Assembly: GCA_028284665.1 (NCBI GenBank)
Contig: JANQRG010000041.1
Span: forward strand, 62,001 to 126,000
Origin: Croceivirga sp.
GTDB taxonomy: Bacteria; Bacteroidota; Bacteroidia; Flavobacteriales; Flavobacteriaceae
Direction: 5' to 3'
Length of the DNA: 64,000 nt
The notes beneath the pieces are model-generated. The model was not told the DNA's origin. It saw only the letters and a program-made list of their open reading frames with translations, and searched no databases. The translations under genes were made by a program, and so were the position numbers. Each line of letters begins with the position of its first letter. Position 1 is the stretch's first letter. Positions 20,930 through 30,753 of this stretch are shown in pieces.

Positions 20930-22216
20930 TTAATCTCCAGGGAGACAATGCACCTCTACCATATCAATTTTGTTGTTGGAAACCTCTACAATTCGGAAGA
21001 GATAGCGCTCCGTCTTTATTTCCTCATCCAATTCCGGAATTTCTCCGGTAAGGTTGGTGATTAACCCTCCTAAGGTTTCATATTCTTCACTTTCGGGAAG
21101 TTCCAGTTTGTAGTTTTCATTGATATAATCCACTTCAAGGCGGGCGGAAAACTTAAACAGAGTCTCTGCCAGTTGTTCTTCAAACAAATCCGTAGAATCG
21201 TGTTCATCTTCGATTTCTCCGAAGAGTTCTTCTACAATATCTTCAACAGTCATTATTCCGGAAGTCCCTCCATATTCGTCAAGTACTACGGCCATACTCT
21301 TTCTTTTTTTGGTAAGCACATCCAGAATTTCATGAATCAGCATGGTCTCGGGTACAAATTCCACGGGTCGTAGGATATGCTTTATGGTTTTCGGCTTTTT
21401 AAACAACTCGTAGGAGTGCACGTAACCAATAATATCATCTACGGTCTCTTTGTACACCAGAATTTTGGAATACCCCGTTTCAATGAAGAGCTTGTTAAGG
21501 TCCTTGGTGCTTTCGTGTAGCTCGATGGCGGTAATTTCCGTTCTCGGTACCATTACTTCGCGCGCCTTGACCTCGGAAAACTCCAGGGCATTCTGGAAGA
21601 GTTGTATTTCCGAATCCATTTCCTCTTCTTCAACCGATTCCATTTGTTCCGTGATATAATCGCCCAGTTCCAGCTTGGTAAAGGCCAATTGCACCTCATC
21701 TCCATCGGTCCTGAAGAAGTTCTTCAGGATAAAATCGGATATTTTGATAACGGCCCCTGAGAGAAAGGAAAACAAAACATAAAAGATATAGGCAGGAAAG
21801 GCCAATACCTTTAACAGCGTATTTGAATAGATTTGAAAGAGCACTTTTGGTAAAAACTCTGCGGTGATCAGAATAATAAAGGTGGAGATCACGGTTTGAG
21901 AGAGCAGGCTAAAATCCGTAAGCAAAACATTGAGAAAATCGTAGGAAGTAGGCATTACCTCACGAAACCAGGACATTAGCCGATCCCCCATAAAAAAACC
22001 GTACACCACTAACGCAATATTGTTTCCAATAAGCATTGTAGCGATAAACTTTGAAGGTTTTTCGGTGATCCAGCCCAACACTTTTGCCAGAAAGCCTTCT
22101 TGTTTTTTTTCCAGTTCAATATGGATACGATTTGCAGATACAAATGCAATCTCCATTCCCGAAAAAAAAGCGGAAAACAACAGTGACACTATTATCACCA
22201 AGAGTGAACTATCCAA
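20930..22216 (-). CDS. Hemolysin-family (CNNM plus CBS plus CorC_HlyC) membrane protein
   Basis: DUF21 N-terminus, CBS pair (REVMVPRTEI; VVLDEYGGTSGIMTVEDIVEELFGEI), CorC C-terminus. Confidence 0.93.
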   Translation of the reverse strand: MDSSLLVIIVSLLFSAFFSGMEIAFVSANRIHIELEKKQEGFLAKVLGWITEKPSKFIATMLIGNNIALVVYGFFMGDRLMSWFREVMPTSYDFLNVLLTDFSLLSQTVISTFIILITAEFLPKVLFQIYSNTLLKVLAFPAYIFYVLFSFLSGAVIKISDFILKNFFRTDGDEVQLAFTKLELGDYITEQMESVEEEEMDSEIQLFQNALEFSEVKAREVMVPRTEITAIELHESTKDLNKLFIETGYSKILVYKETVDDIIGYVHSYELFKKPKTIKHILRPVEFVPETMLIHEILDVLTKKRKSMAVVLDEYGGTSGIMTVEDIVEELFGEIEDEHDSTDLFEEQLAETLFKFSARLEVDYINENYKLELPESEEYETLGGLITNLTGEIPELDEEIKTERYLFRIVEVSNNKIDMVEVHCLPGD

Positions 22217-22221
22217 AATCC

Positions 22222-22422
22222 CTATTTGTTTTTGCCAGATCGTTTTTCAAACCGTTTTCGGTACTTTCTCCGAAATAAAAACATACCAACGGATACTACT
22301 GCAAAAAAGATAAAAATATAGGTCTCGCTGGGATTGACCGGCCAGAGTGTTATTATCTTATATAGCGAGACGATTGCCACAGCCAAATAGAGGTATTCCG
22401 TATACCTGAGAATCTTTATCAT
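22222..22422 (-). CDS. Small hypothetical membrane protein
   Basis: 66 aa with two hydrophobic helices, tightly placed between lptC-like and CNNM genes. Confidence 0.7.
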   Translation of the reverse strand: MIKILRYTEYLYLAVAIVSLYKIITLWPVNPSETYIFIFFAVVSVGMFLFRRKYRKRFEKRSGKNK

Positions 22423-22426
22423 CGTA

Positions 22427-23026
22427 TTAATCTTCTTTAATGGTCATTAGCCCAAATGTTTTTTGGGCACTAAAAAAGGTAAACTCCCTGTTAAAATCCA
22501 TTCCCTCACCATCCATTACCGTTCCATCTTCCGGATTGGTATAGGTGAACGCTGCTTCCGTAAATATCCATTTATTCTTTCGGTCCCAATATAGCTGAGG
22601 GGTCTCTAGTTTTTTCCCATCGTGAGCTTCAAGTACTACATTCCCCTGTAGATCGATCACGTTCGTTTGAGAATAGATGATAGCGTAATCTGCTGTAATT
22701 ATGCTTTTCTGGTTTTTCTCATCGTAAAAATCTAATGCTAACCCCTCCGGAAACTCTTTGTACTTAAAGCTTAGATTGTCGTAGTCTTCATTAATTGGGC
22801 TTTTCAACACCGCTATCACACGAGTAGTAGCAGAATCGAGCGTACCCATCTCTTTCGTTGCTTCGGTATAGGTTAAGGTAAAATTGGTTGCTACACCCTG
22901 GGGGTACACCTTTTTAATAGCCTCTTCCCCTACTCTCTTGTAGTTATCTTTACAGCCTATAAAAAGGATTGCCACAACAAAGGTTGTGGCAAATCGCTTG
23001 CAAAAATAGTTCTTTAGTGATTTCAC
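22427..23026 (-). CDS. lptC: LPS export ABC transporter periplasmic protein LptC
   Basis: Lipobox (ILFIGC), LptC-like beta-jellyroll pattern, conserved neighbourhood. Confidence 0.85.
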   Translation of the reverse strand: MKSLKNYFCKRFATTFVVAILFIGCKDNYKRVGEEAIKKVYPQGVATNFTLTYTEATKEMGTLDSATTRVIAVLKSPINEDYDNLSFKYKEFPEGLALDFYDEKNQKSIITADYAIIYSQTNVIDLQGNVVLEAHDGKKLETPQLYWDRKNKWIFTEAAFTYTNPEDGTVMDGEGMDFNREFTFFSAQKTFGLMTIKED

Positions 23027-23028
23027 GC

Positions 23029-24402
23029 TTATAGGCTGGGGACTTTAACGCTACCTCCTACCCAACAGTTGAAATTCACTGTTTTTCCAGACATATCCGC
23101 ATTAAAGATCATGGTCTTATCGGGAGCCCTTTGATTATAACTGGAAGCCGTTTTGTTTGCCCTGGACGCTAGTGACGGATCTACCCTACCGGCTTTTCGC
23201 GCCATATCAGCTGCTTTCCAATAGATAGCTCGTTTTTCGAAAGGCGTGCTTCCACAAGCATTGGCACTGCTCGCATAGAGATTCGCAATTAACAAATAAG
23301 CGTTTCCATTGGTAGGATCAGCCTGAATTGCTTTGTTCGCGTAGGTTCTGGAAGTTGATTTGCTACCGCTTCTCCTGTAACTTGTAGCAATATTATACGC
23401 AATTTTTGATTTCTTAACGGGATCGGTCTCCAGTTCCAGCGCCTTATTGAAGTCTGCAATCGCGCCTTTGGTGTCACCCGACTTCTTCTTTAAAGTACCC
23501 CCGTAAACATATGCATCTGCAGAAGGATCTAACGCTAACTGCGCTTCAAATAGCTTGCGGAACATAGGGTCATCGGTACACTCCTTGCTAAACATTCTTC
23601 CTACCGCTCGTTTTACCCAGGTAACATCTCCTTTTTTAGCTTCAAAGTTTTTCTCATAAAGCGGAATAAGATTCTCGCAATCTGCTAATGCCCCCAATTT
23701 CGAATCGATACTTGCCGCAATTTTCCCATAGGATTCGGAATTTACCCTGGCCGCTTTTAACTGTCTTTTCTCTTTAGACGTTAATGTACCCTCATCTTCT
23801 TTAGGTAATAATCTCGTGACAACCTGAGTCAATTTTTTGTTTTCCTCTTCCACCTTCTCCGTGACATCATCATATACATCAAACACTTCTTGCAGGTCTT
23901 TCTTTCCCGCAGCATGTAAATCCACTAGTGTAGAAAAATACAGATAGAGTGCTTTTGGGTTTTTGAAGTTAGCCCGATCCTCTTCGAAGGCTGTGCCACA
24001 CATGGTATACAACTGCTCTTCAGAGGCCATTTTTTCATCGTACATCAACAATGTTTTATCTACCGCCACCTCTGCTTTTGTAAACTTTGTTGGGAAGTAC
24101 TTTAGGCTATTGTCATACAGCGCCAAAAGATCTTGCACAAAGCCATCCTTGTCGGCGCCGGAGGAATTCTTGATCTTGTGTTTTAGAATTCGTTCTCCCA
24201 GTGAAAAATTTGCTTTGTTAATGTCCGGACAACTTTCATAGACCATTTTCCATGGCTCATAGGCTGCATCATAATTTTTCACCTTAGCATGCTCCGCATA
24301 AATGGAGAGATTGGTCATACATTCAGGATTTTGTGCCTGGGCAATACTTAAACCCATCGACATCATAACCGCTATCATCGCTAAGTAAAGTTTCGTCTTC
24401 AT
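23029..24402 (-). CDS. Tetratricopeptide-repeat secreted protein
   Basis: Signal peptide MKTKLYLAMIAVMMSMGLSIAQAQ; TPR-like repeats; start placed at the internal Met. Confidence 0.8.
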   Translation of the reverse strand: MKTKLYLAMIAVMMSMGLSIAQAQNPECMTNLSIYAEHAKVKNYDAAYEPWKMVYESCPDINKANFSLGERILKHKIKNSSGADKDGFVQDLLALYDNSLKYFPTKFTKAEVAVDKTLLMYDEKMASEEQLYTMCGTAFEEDRANFKNPKALYLYFSTLVDLHAAGKKDLQEVFDVYDDVTEKVEEENKKLTQVVTRLLPKEDEGTLTSKEKRQLKAARVNSESYGKIAASIDSKLGALADCENLIPLYEKNFEAKKGDVTWVKRAVGRMFSKECTDDPMFRKLFEAQLALDPSADAYVYGGTLKKKSGDTKGAIADFNKALELETDPVKKSKIAYNIATSYRRSGSKSTSRTYANKAIQADPTNGNAYLLIANLYASSANACGSTPFEKRAIYWKAADMARKAGRVDPSLASRANKTASSYNQRAPDKTMIFNADMSGKTVNFNCWVGGSVKVPSL

Positions 24403-24509
24403 CTTCTTAATTTTAAAGTGGTTAATGTACAAATTTTTATAGAAAACCGTTTCACTTGCTCGGTCAATACGTTCTTATTTTATGATATTTTTAAAAAAGA
24501 CCCTCTAAT

Positions 24510-25787
24510 TTAATTTATTCTTCGCTGCAGGAACCACCGATCGTTTAAGGAAAGTCCTACATTAATATTCAAATAGCTTTCTTCAACTAATCCTGCAGCT
24601 CTGGTCCCTCTGCGTCCCAATTCAAATCCAACATTCAAATTAGAGAACCGATCGTTTCCGGTTCCTGTTATCGGTATACCGAATCCAAAAGTTATGCCAA
24701 AATTGTTAATCGCTTTATCGTCAACGATCAAGCCCGACTGGTCATATCGTAATCCGGCACGGTAGGTAATCCGATTAAAAATACCGGATAAAGCAGCATA
24801 ATTGGGAACATAATACCCTCCAATCGCCAGGGTACTGGCATCCTCATAGCGTGCATTTTCCTGGCGCAAAAAAGCATTTTCAAAAGCGCTTAATTCCTGG
24901 AAGGTATATTCTCCTCCAAGGAACCATTTTTTATCCTCCCCAAAACCGACACCTATGGTGGTACGGGTAGGAATTTTCAGTTCTGTATTTCGGAGATTTT
25001 GTGCCGCCAGGTCTAAATCGATTACTTCTATTTCCTGGCCATCCAGTAGTGAAAAGGAACCTATTCGCTCTGCGTTCTCAGACACCAGATTTACCTGGGT
25101 ATCCACCCCTGCATGAAGAAATAGCGTGTATTTTTCCCAAAGTGTAGGGGTATAATTAGCGGCATAGACCAGATCAAACCCACTTATCCGAGAATTTCTC
25201 CGATCCAGGGTCCCAAACTGTACATTTTGTACACTTTGAATACGTTCGTAGTCCAGCGTTCCAAAACTAAAATTCACGGTTGCCCCCAGAGACAGGTTTT
25301 TTACGGGTTCAAATCCCAGCGACAGGAACACCCGGTTTAATCCTCCTTCACCGGTAAAAACATTGGTAATGGTATCTCCCGCAACATTGGTGGTCTGGGA
25401 AACCAAATCATAGCCTACCGAGGTATACGGTTGTATGCCAAAGCCCAATCCCGCATTCGGGGCCAAAGGAAAACCTACCGCCAAATAGTCCAGATTGGTA
25501 ACGTCAGCATTTTGTGTTTCTACATTATCACGCAGTCGAAACTCCCGATGGGAAATCCCTCCGGAGTAGGTGGTAAGTCTCAATTTTGCGTAAGCCGCCG
25601 GGTTTCTGAGGTTTATATGAATGCTATCGGCATACATTTGCAGCCCCCCCATAGCACGATTCTCTATGGTCCCGGTATTCCGGGAGTCACCAATACCAAA
25701 TATGGAATATGGAGAAATTGTACCATTTTGCGCATAGCTGCCAATAGTTATCAGGCATACCAATGCTGTCCAAAAATTCTTCACCAT
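24510..25787 (-). CDS. Outer membrane beta-barrel protein (FadL-like, hypothetical)
   Basis: Signal peptide, alternating beta-strand pattern, C-terminal LNINVGLSLNDRWFLQRRIN. Confidence 0.8.
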   Translation of the reverse strand: MVKNFWTALVCLITIGSYAQNGTISPYSIFGIGDSRNTGTIENRAMGGLQMYADSIHINLRNPAAYAKLRLTTYSGGISHREFRLRDNVETQNADVTNLDYLAVGFPLAPNAGLGFGIQPYTSVGYDLVSQTTNVAGDTITNVFTGEGGLNRVFLSLGFEPVKNLSLGATVNFSFGTLDYERIQSVQNVQFGTLDRRNSRISGFDLVYAANYTPTLWEKYTLFLHAGVDTQVNLVSENAERIGSFSLLDGQEIEVIDLDLAAQNLRNTELKIPTRTTIGVGFGEDKKWFLGGEYTFQELSAFENAFLRQENARYEDASTLAIGGYYVPNYAALSGIFNRITYRAGLRYDQSGLIVDDKAINNFGITFGFGIPITGTGNDRFSNLNVGFELGRRGTRAAGLVEESYLNINVGLSLNDRWFLQRRIN

Positions 25788-26516
25788 CTAATGTTTATTG
25801 TATTCCAGTAGGTAATTCAACCCCTCCAGCAGAAATTTAGAATTCGCAAATATGGAATTTTTTAACCGTTTCGCAAAAAAATGGGAATCTCCCCCTGTTA
25901 AAATAACTGTTAAAAGTAAAAAGCGGTTTTTGTATTGGGCAATCACGCCATCCAGCTCATGGCAAATCCCCTGTACTACGCCGTTATGCATGCTGTTGGC
26001 CGTGGTCTTTCCAATAAAGTCTGTAGGAAATTCCGGCTCCAATAAGGGCAATTTTGCGGTTTGTTCATGCATGGCGCGGTACCGCATAGCGAGCCCCGGA
26101 GAAATAGCACCACCATGATAGGTACCCTGACTATCGATAAAATCGTAGGTAATACAGGTACCCATGTCTATCACCAGGGTATTGCCCTTTGGGTTATGAT
26201 AAAAAGCTGCTGTAGCGAGTGCTATCCGATCCACCCCCAACGTTTCCGGGCTGGCATATTGGTTTTTAAAAGGCACTTTGGTAGCGGAAGATAGCAGGTG
26301 TACCTTACAAAACAACGATAGGATCTCAAACTCCTTGTTTTCAAGTACTTTAACCGAGGAAAGAATAGCATGTGTTATTTTGGGATAGGTTTCAAACAGC
26401 ACTTTTACCTTGGAAAGAAATACCCCGCAGGGCGAACTTTCCGCAATTAACGGCTTTTCCTGTTCGAAGACAGCATACTTCACCAGGGTATTCCCGATAT
26501 CCACAATGAGGTTCAT
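25788..26516 (-). CDS. coaX: Type III pantothenate kinase
   Basis: NLIVDIGNTLVKYAVFE, DMGTCITYD and GGAISPGLAMR motifs. Confidence 0.95.
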   Translation of the reverse strand: MNLIVDIGNTLVKYAVFEQEKPLIAESSPCGVFLSKVKVLFETYPKITHAILSSVKVLENKEFEILSLFCKVHLLSSATKVPFKNQYASPETLGVDRIALATAAFYHNPKGNTLVIDMGTCITYDFIDSQGTYHGGAISPGLAMRYRAMHEQTAKLPLLEPEFPTDFIGKTTANSMHNGVVQGICHELDGVIAQYKNRFLLLTVILTGGDSHFFAKRLKNSIFANSKFLLEGLNYLLEYNKH

Positions 26517-26569
26517 ATTTCAAAGGTCGGGAAATGCAAAAAAAATACCTTGCTTTTTAGCAACAGAAG

Positions 26570-26600
26570 TTTGTAAATCCTAATTTTGAAAGTATATTTG
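26570..26600 (+). promoter_or_regulatory. Bacteroidota promoter TTTG-N19-TATATTTG, probable tRNA-Phe promoter
   Basis: TTTG at 26570-26573 and TATATTTG at 26593-26600 with exactly 19 nt between. Confidence 0.7.
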
Positions 26601-26603
26601 CAC

Positions 26604-26638
26604 CCGCCTTTGCGAAATGCAATATCGCAAAGGCGGGC
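26604..26638. repeat. Palindromic element CCCGCCTTTGCGA-N9-TCGCAAAGGCGGG
   Basis: 13-nt perfect inverted repeat read directly, immediately after the promoter; end coordinates approximate to within a few nt. Confidence 0.8.
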
Positions 26639-26668
26639 AAGCCCGCTAAAGGGTGTTTTTGAAATACC

Positions 26669-26762
26669 GGTACCTTAGCTCAGTTGCCCGCCCGGATGAA
26701 AGGAGTCATCCGTTCGGACGAGCCCGCCCGGCCAGACCGTTCGGACTGGGTAGAGCAACGGA
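26669..26762 (+). pseudogene. Partial tRNA-Phe 5'-half copy interrupted in the D-loop by a 63-nt GC-rich insert (26687..26749)
   Basis: GGTACCTTAGCTCAGTTG | 63 nt | GTAGAGCAACGGA matches the 5' end of the intact tRNA-Phe 119 nt downstream; anticodon loop and 3' half absent. Confidence 0.9.
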
Positions 26763-26787
26763 AACCGAAAGAAAAACTTGAAATACT

Positions 26788-26860
<73 letters not shown>

Positions 26861-26877
26861 CGCAGTGGTAGCAACAT

Positions 26878-26905
26878 AAAGCCCGTCCTTATTTGGATGG
26901 GCTTT
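26878..26905 (+). terminator. Rho-independent-like terminator after tRNA-Phe
   Basis: AAAGCCCGTCC-TTATTT-GGATGGGCTTT hairpin (one G:T pair) followed by a T-rich run. Confidence 0.75.
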
Positions 26906-27118
26906 CGTTTTGGAACAAAACAGAATCGAAGTTTATCCCGAGCAGCGTCGAGGGAATGCCTGGAGGTACCACACAGTTGTCCCACATGAATTCAAAAAAT
27001 TGGAGATTCCTTTGTTTCTTTCTCTACGGCTGCACAATTTGTTCGCATTATGATCCTCCTATCGTAAGGGTTTTTTAGCTTTGGAGGTATCCCGTAAATC
27101 ATTTTTAAAAATCCCATT

Positions 27119-28090
27119 TTGCAAACTTTCGATACGCTTTCTCCTATTACAGATGTTCAGTACTATTTGCAATCCAAAGAATGGCTAAGAACTGACGAAC
27201 AACTACAATCCATAGAAAAACCAGGTGAAGGCAATATGAACGTGGTCTTGAGGATACAAACCAATGAACGTTCTTTTATCCTAAAACAATCCCGGCCCTA
27301 TGTGCAAAAATACCAGCAGATTGCGGCACCGCTTTCACGTATCGGTGTAGAATACAAGTTTTACGAAGCTATGCAGGGTAATGCTTCACCCGCATATCTG
27401 CCCAAAATCCTGGGTTATGATGAAAATAATTACGTGATGCTCCTTGAAGATCTGGGAAATTGCGAGGACATGACATCCATCTATAAAAGAAGGAACATTG
27501 CTCCTGAAAAAGTAGCGCAACTCCTGTTTATCCTAAATGAGGTACATCGAAAAAAAGCGGCAACCCTATTTCCTGAGAATATGGAAATGCGTCGTCTGAA
27601 TCATCAGCACATTTTTGTACTTCCCTTTTTAGAAGATAATGGATTTCAATTGAACGATGTACAATCCGGTCTACAACAACTTGCCGAGCCGTATAAAACC
27701 GATACCACACTAAAAAACGATATTACCAGGATTGGCCACCACTACCTCTCCCAAGGGGATACGCTGCTGCATGGTGATTATTATCCCGGAAGCTGGATGA
27801 CCGAAGGGGATAACCTCTATGTTATAGACCCTGAATTTAGTTTTATGGGATTCGCTGAATTTGATCTTGGTGTAATGACTGCTCATCTTATCCTTACTAC
27901 CCATCAAAACAGGTATCTTGATACTGTTTTAAACAATTATAAGGGGCAAGTAGATAAAAAACTGGTTTCCCAGGTCGCCGGGATAGAAATTATGCGCAGA
28001 ATTATAGGGTTGGCACAATTACCTTTGGAAAGAACCCTTGACGAAAAAAAGTCCCTTTTACAAATGGCCCATAAAATGATCTTGTTGTGA
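27119..28090 (+). CDS. APH/choline-kinase-like phosphotransferase (methylthioribose-kinase-like fold)
   Basis: GEGNMNVVLRIQTNERSFILKQSRPYV nucleotide-binding region, LLHGDYYPGSWM (HGDxxxxN-like) and VIDPEFSFMG. Confidence 0.82.
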   Translation: MQTFDTLSPITDVQYYLQSKEWLRTDEQLQSIEKPGEGNMNVVLRIQTNERSFILKQSRPYVQKYQQIAAPLSRIGVEYKFYEAMQGNASPAYLPKILGYDENNYVMLLEDLGNCEDMTSIYKRRNIAPEKVAQLLFILNEVHRKKAATLFPENMEMRRLNHQHIFVLPFLEDNGFQLNDVQSGLQQLAEPYKTDTTLKNDITRIGHHYLSQGDTLLHGDYYPGSWMTEGDNLYVIDPEFSFMGFAEFDLGVMTAHLILTTHQNRYLDTVLNNYKGQVDKKLVSQVAGIEIMRRIIGLAQLPLERTLDEKKSLLQMAHKMILL

Positions 28091-29382
28091 ACTATAGAGT
28101 CTATGCTTTTTTGAGCCTTGCCGTTCTTTGGATTTCTTGTGAAAACGCGAAATCAAAAGTGGATATTCCTTCTCCAAAGAAAGCGGCCTATGCCTCCGAT
28201 ACACTTCAACTTTCCCGAGAAGCCCTTTATGATAAAGTCCTGGGTGCTTTGGTAGGTTCTGCCATTGGCGACGCCATGGGGGCCTCTACTGAAATGTGGC
28301 ATCGCAAGGATATACAATTGAAATACGGTTACCTTACGGATATCACCCCCGTGGTGCGTCCACAATCCCCGGAAGGTAGTTGGGCACATAATCTTATGGC
28401 AGGCGCCACTACTGATGATACACGCTGGAAGTATTTGACGACCAAATATTTTAGCGAATATCGCACGGAACTTACCCCAAAAAACTTTGCTTCTTTCATA
28501 GTAGATTACTACCAATCCCAAACAGAGAAATTAGGGGATGATGGCATTGCTGTTGCACCAGACACCTTGGACAATCGCATTGAAAAAATTGATTGGATAA
28601 AAGAATGGGCAAGAGTGGCCCTTGCGTACAGCAAAAGCCCGGAAGAGTACCGGATAGCACAAAGCCGATTTTACGGTGGGGAAATGTCATGTGCGGGGCA
28701 ATTATACACCCCTATGTTCGGGTTGGTTACAAATACCCCTGATGGAGCCTACCGGATCGCTTATGACCATGCCCTGTTTGATATTGGATATGGCAAGGAC
28801 ATTGCTGCCCTGGTTTCGGCGATGACGCATATGGCATTACGTACCCAAAATATGGATTCCATACTCAAGGTCGCTACGTTTGTAGACCCTTTCGGGTATC
28901 AGGATAGTCGATTGGTTGGGCGGATCTCGTATAGCATTGCCGAGAATTCCATAAAGAACGTATTGGCTATTCGGCAGGAGGTCCTTGTAGACTCCCCGAT
29001 CACAAAAGATTCCATCCTATTCAAGATTCCCGAAGGATTCCCGGAACACAAAAACGAATGGGTACGCCAAGAAAGGGTCTACCAGCTTTTGGAAAAAGAC
29101 GAAAGAGCCATTGCTTTTCACGCCGCAGAAATCTGGCAGATCCTGATCACGGGAATGCAATTTGGCAAGGGTGATTTTGAGAAAACCATTCAATTCATAG
29201 TGAATTACGGCCGTGATAATGATACGGTTGCTGCCCTAGCCGGTATGATCCTGGGTGCCAGGGAGGGCTATTCCAACCTACCAGACCCTCAAAAGAAAAA
29301 GGTGTTACAGGTGAACAAAGAAAATCTTGGTATAGATCTGGAGGCACTGGCACAAGAGCTTATCGCGAATATAAAACAATGA
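28087..29382 (+). CDS. ADP-ribosylglycohydrolase family protein, predicted lipoprotein
   Basis: GSAIGDAMGASTE, TTDDTRW and GRDNDTVAALAGMILGA; N-terminal lipobox LAVLWISC. Confidence 0.88.
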   Translation: MNYRVYAFLSLAVLWISCENAKSKVDIPSPKKAAYASDTLQLSREALYDKVLGALVGSAIGDAMGASTEMWHRKDIQLKYGYLTDITPVVRPQSPEGSWAHNLMAGATTDDTRWKYLTTKYFSEYRTELTPKNFASFIVDYYQSQTEKLGDDGIAVAPDTLDNRIEKIDWIKEWARVALAYSKSPEEYRIAQSRFYGGEMSCAGQLYTPMFGLVTNTPDGAYRIAYDHALFDIGYGKDIAALVSAMTHMALRTQNMDSILKVATFVDPFGYQDSRLVGRISYSIAENSIKNVLAIRQEVLVDSPITKDSILFKIPEGFPEHKNEWVRQERVYQLLEKDERAIAFHAAEIWQILITGMQFGKGDFEKTIQFIVNYGRDNDTVAALAGMILGAREGYSNLPDPQKKKVLQVNKENLGIDLEALAQELIANIKQ

Positions 29383-29476
29383 TTTTCATTTACTTACGAT
29401 ACAAAGTAGGCCGTTTTCAATTTTAGAGCCCCACGAACCTACAGTGACCTCCTGGAGGTACCACTATTACGCACAA

Positions 29477-29498
29477 AACCCGCTCAGTTCAGCGGGTT
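29477..29498 (+). terminator. Hairpin terminator AACCCGCT-CAGTTC-AGCGGGTT
   Basis: 8-bp perfect stem, between convergent genes. Confidence 0.65.
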
Positions 29499-29520
29499 AG
29501 TTATATAAGGTCACCTTCAA

Positions 29521-30513
29521 TTATCCCTTAATCTCTAATATCTGCCGTATCATCTGATTTGTAAAGCCCCATTCGTTATCATACCAGGTCATTACCTTAA
29601 GCAGATCTCCATCTACTACGCGTGTCATGGCCAAATCTACCGTAGAGGCATAGGGACTCTTTATGATATCAGAGGATACAATAGGCTCATCGGTCACTGC
29701 TAACACCTTGGCATAACGATCCGTTTTGGATTCGGCTATCAGTATCTGGTTCACTTCTTCGGGAGTGACTGCTTTTTCCGTGACAAAGGTCATATCCGAG
29801 ATCGATCCTACCGGAACAGGAACACGGATAGCCACGCCATCAAACTTCCCGGTGTATTCCGGTAAAGCTTTGGTGGTCGCAATAGCCGCTCCGGTAGTGG
29901 TAGGGATGAGGTTCTGTGCGCCGGCCCGTCCCATTCTAAAATTCTTTTTAGACGGGGCATCCACAATACCTTGTGAAGCGGTATACGCATGCACCGTAGT
30001 CATGATCGCTTTTTTAATACCAATACGTCTTCCCAGGATCTCTACAACAGGACTAATATTATTGGTAGTACAGCTAGCGCAAGAAAACACACTTACATTG
30101 CCATCCTGGGAATTTACCCCATGAACTACGGTAGGCGTATCAACGCTTTTGGTAGGTGCAGAGATCACCACAGTTTTCGCCCCCGCTTGCAGGTGGCGTT
30201 CCGCATCCTCTCCTTTGGTAAATACCCCAGTACTTTCAATGACCAACTCCACTTCATGTGCTGCCCAGGGCAATTCTTCCGGGTTTCGAATAGAAGTGTA
30301 ATGGATATGCTGCCCGTCCACAATCAGCGTCCCCTCTTCATGGGAGACTTCTTTATCGTACGTACCGTAGACCGTATCATATTTTAAGAGATAGGCCGTA
30401 TTCTCGATGGAGACGATATCGTTCACCGCCACCACTTCCAAACCGGGAGTTTCATTAATCACTTTTAGGGCCGCTCTACCGATACGTCCCATTCCGTTAA
30501 TTGCTATTCGCAT
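29521..30513 (-). CDS. gapA: Type I glyceraldehyde-3-phosphate dehydrogenase
   Basis: INGMGRIGR, SCASCTTN active site, WYDNEWGFTNQM. Confidence 0.96.
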   Translation of the reverse strand: MRIAINGMGRIGRAALKVINETPGLEVVAVNDIVSIENTAYLLKYDTVYGTYDKEVSHEEGTLIVDGQHIHYTSIRNPEELPWAAHEVELVIESTGVFTKGEDAERHLQAGAKTVVISAPTKSVDTPTVVHGVNSQDGNVSVFSCASCTTNNISPVVEILGRRIGIKKAIMTTVHAYTASQGIVDAPSKKNFRMGRAGAQNLIPTTTGAAIATTKALPEYTGKFDGVAIRVPVPVGSISDMTFVTEKAVTPEEVNQILIAESKTDRYAKVLAVTDEPIVSSDIIKSPYASTVDLAMTRVVDGDLLKVMTWYDNEWGFTNQMIRQILEIKG

Positions 30514-30753
30514 TTTTGTACTATTAAAGTTATTAGGCTTTACCTTAGTCTGTGTTCGGCGTCATAAATTACAATAATCCCGTCCAGGCCCCTGGTATGC
30601 GCTCGTTACCAAATCGTTACGTTTATCGTACCGATTTTTAATGTGAAATACGCATTTACCATTTATAAAGAATTCCCTACCATTTATAAACATTAACCAT
30701 AGTTGAACTGGGGTTTTTATTACTTTCATCCTATCAATTCAACCTCGAAGAAG

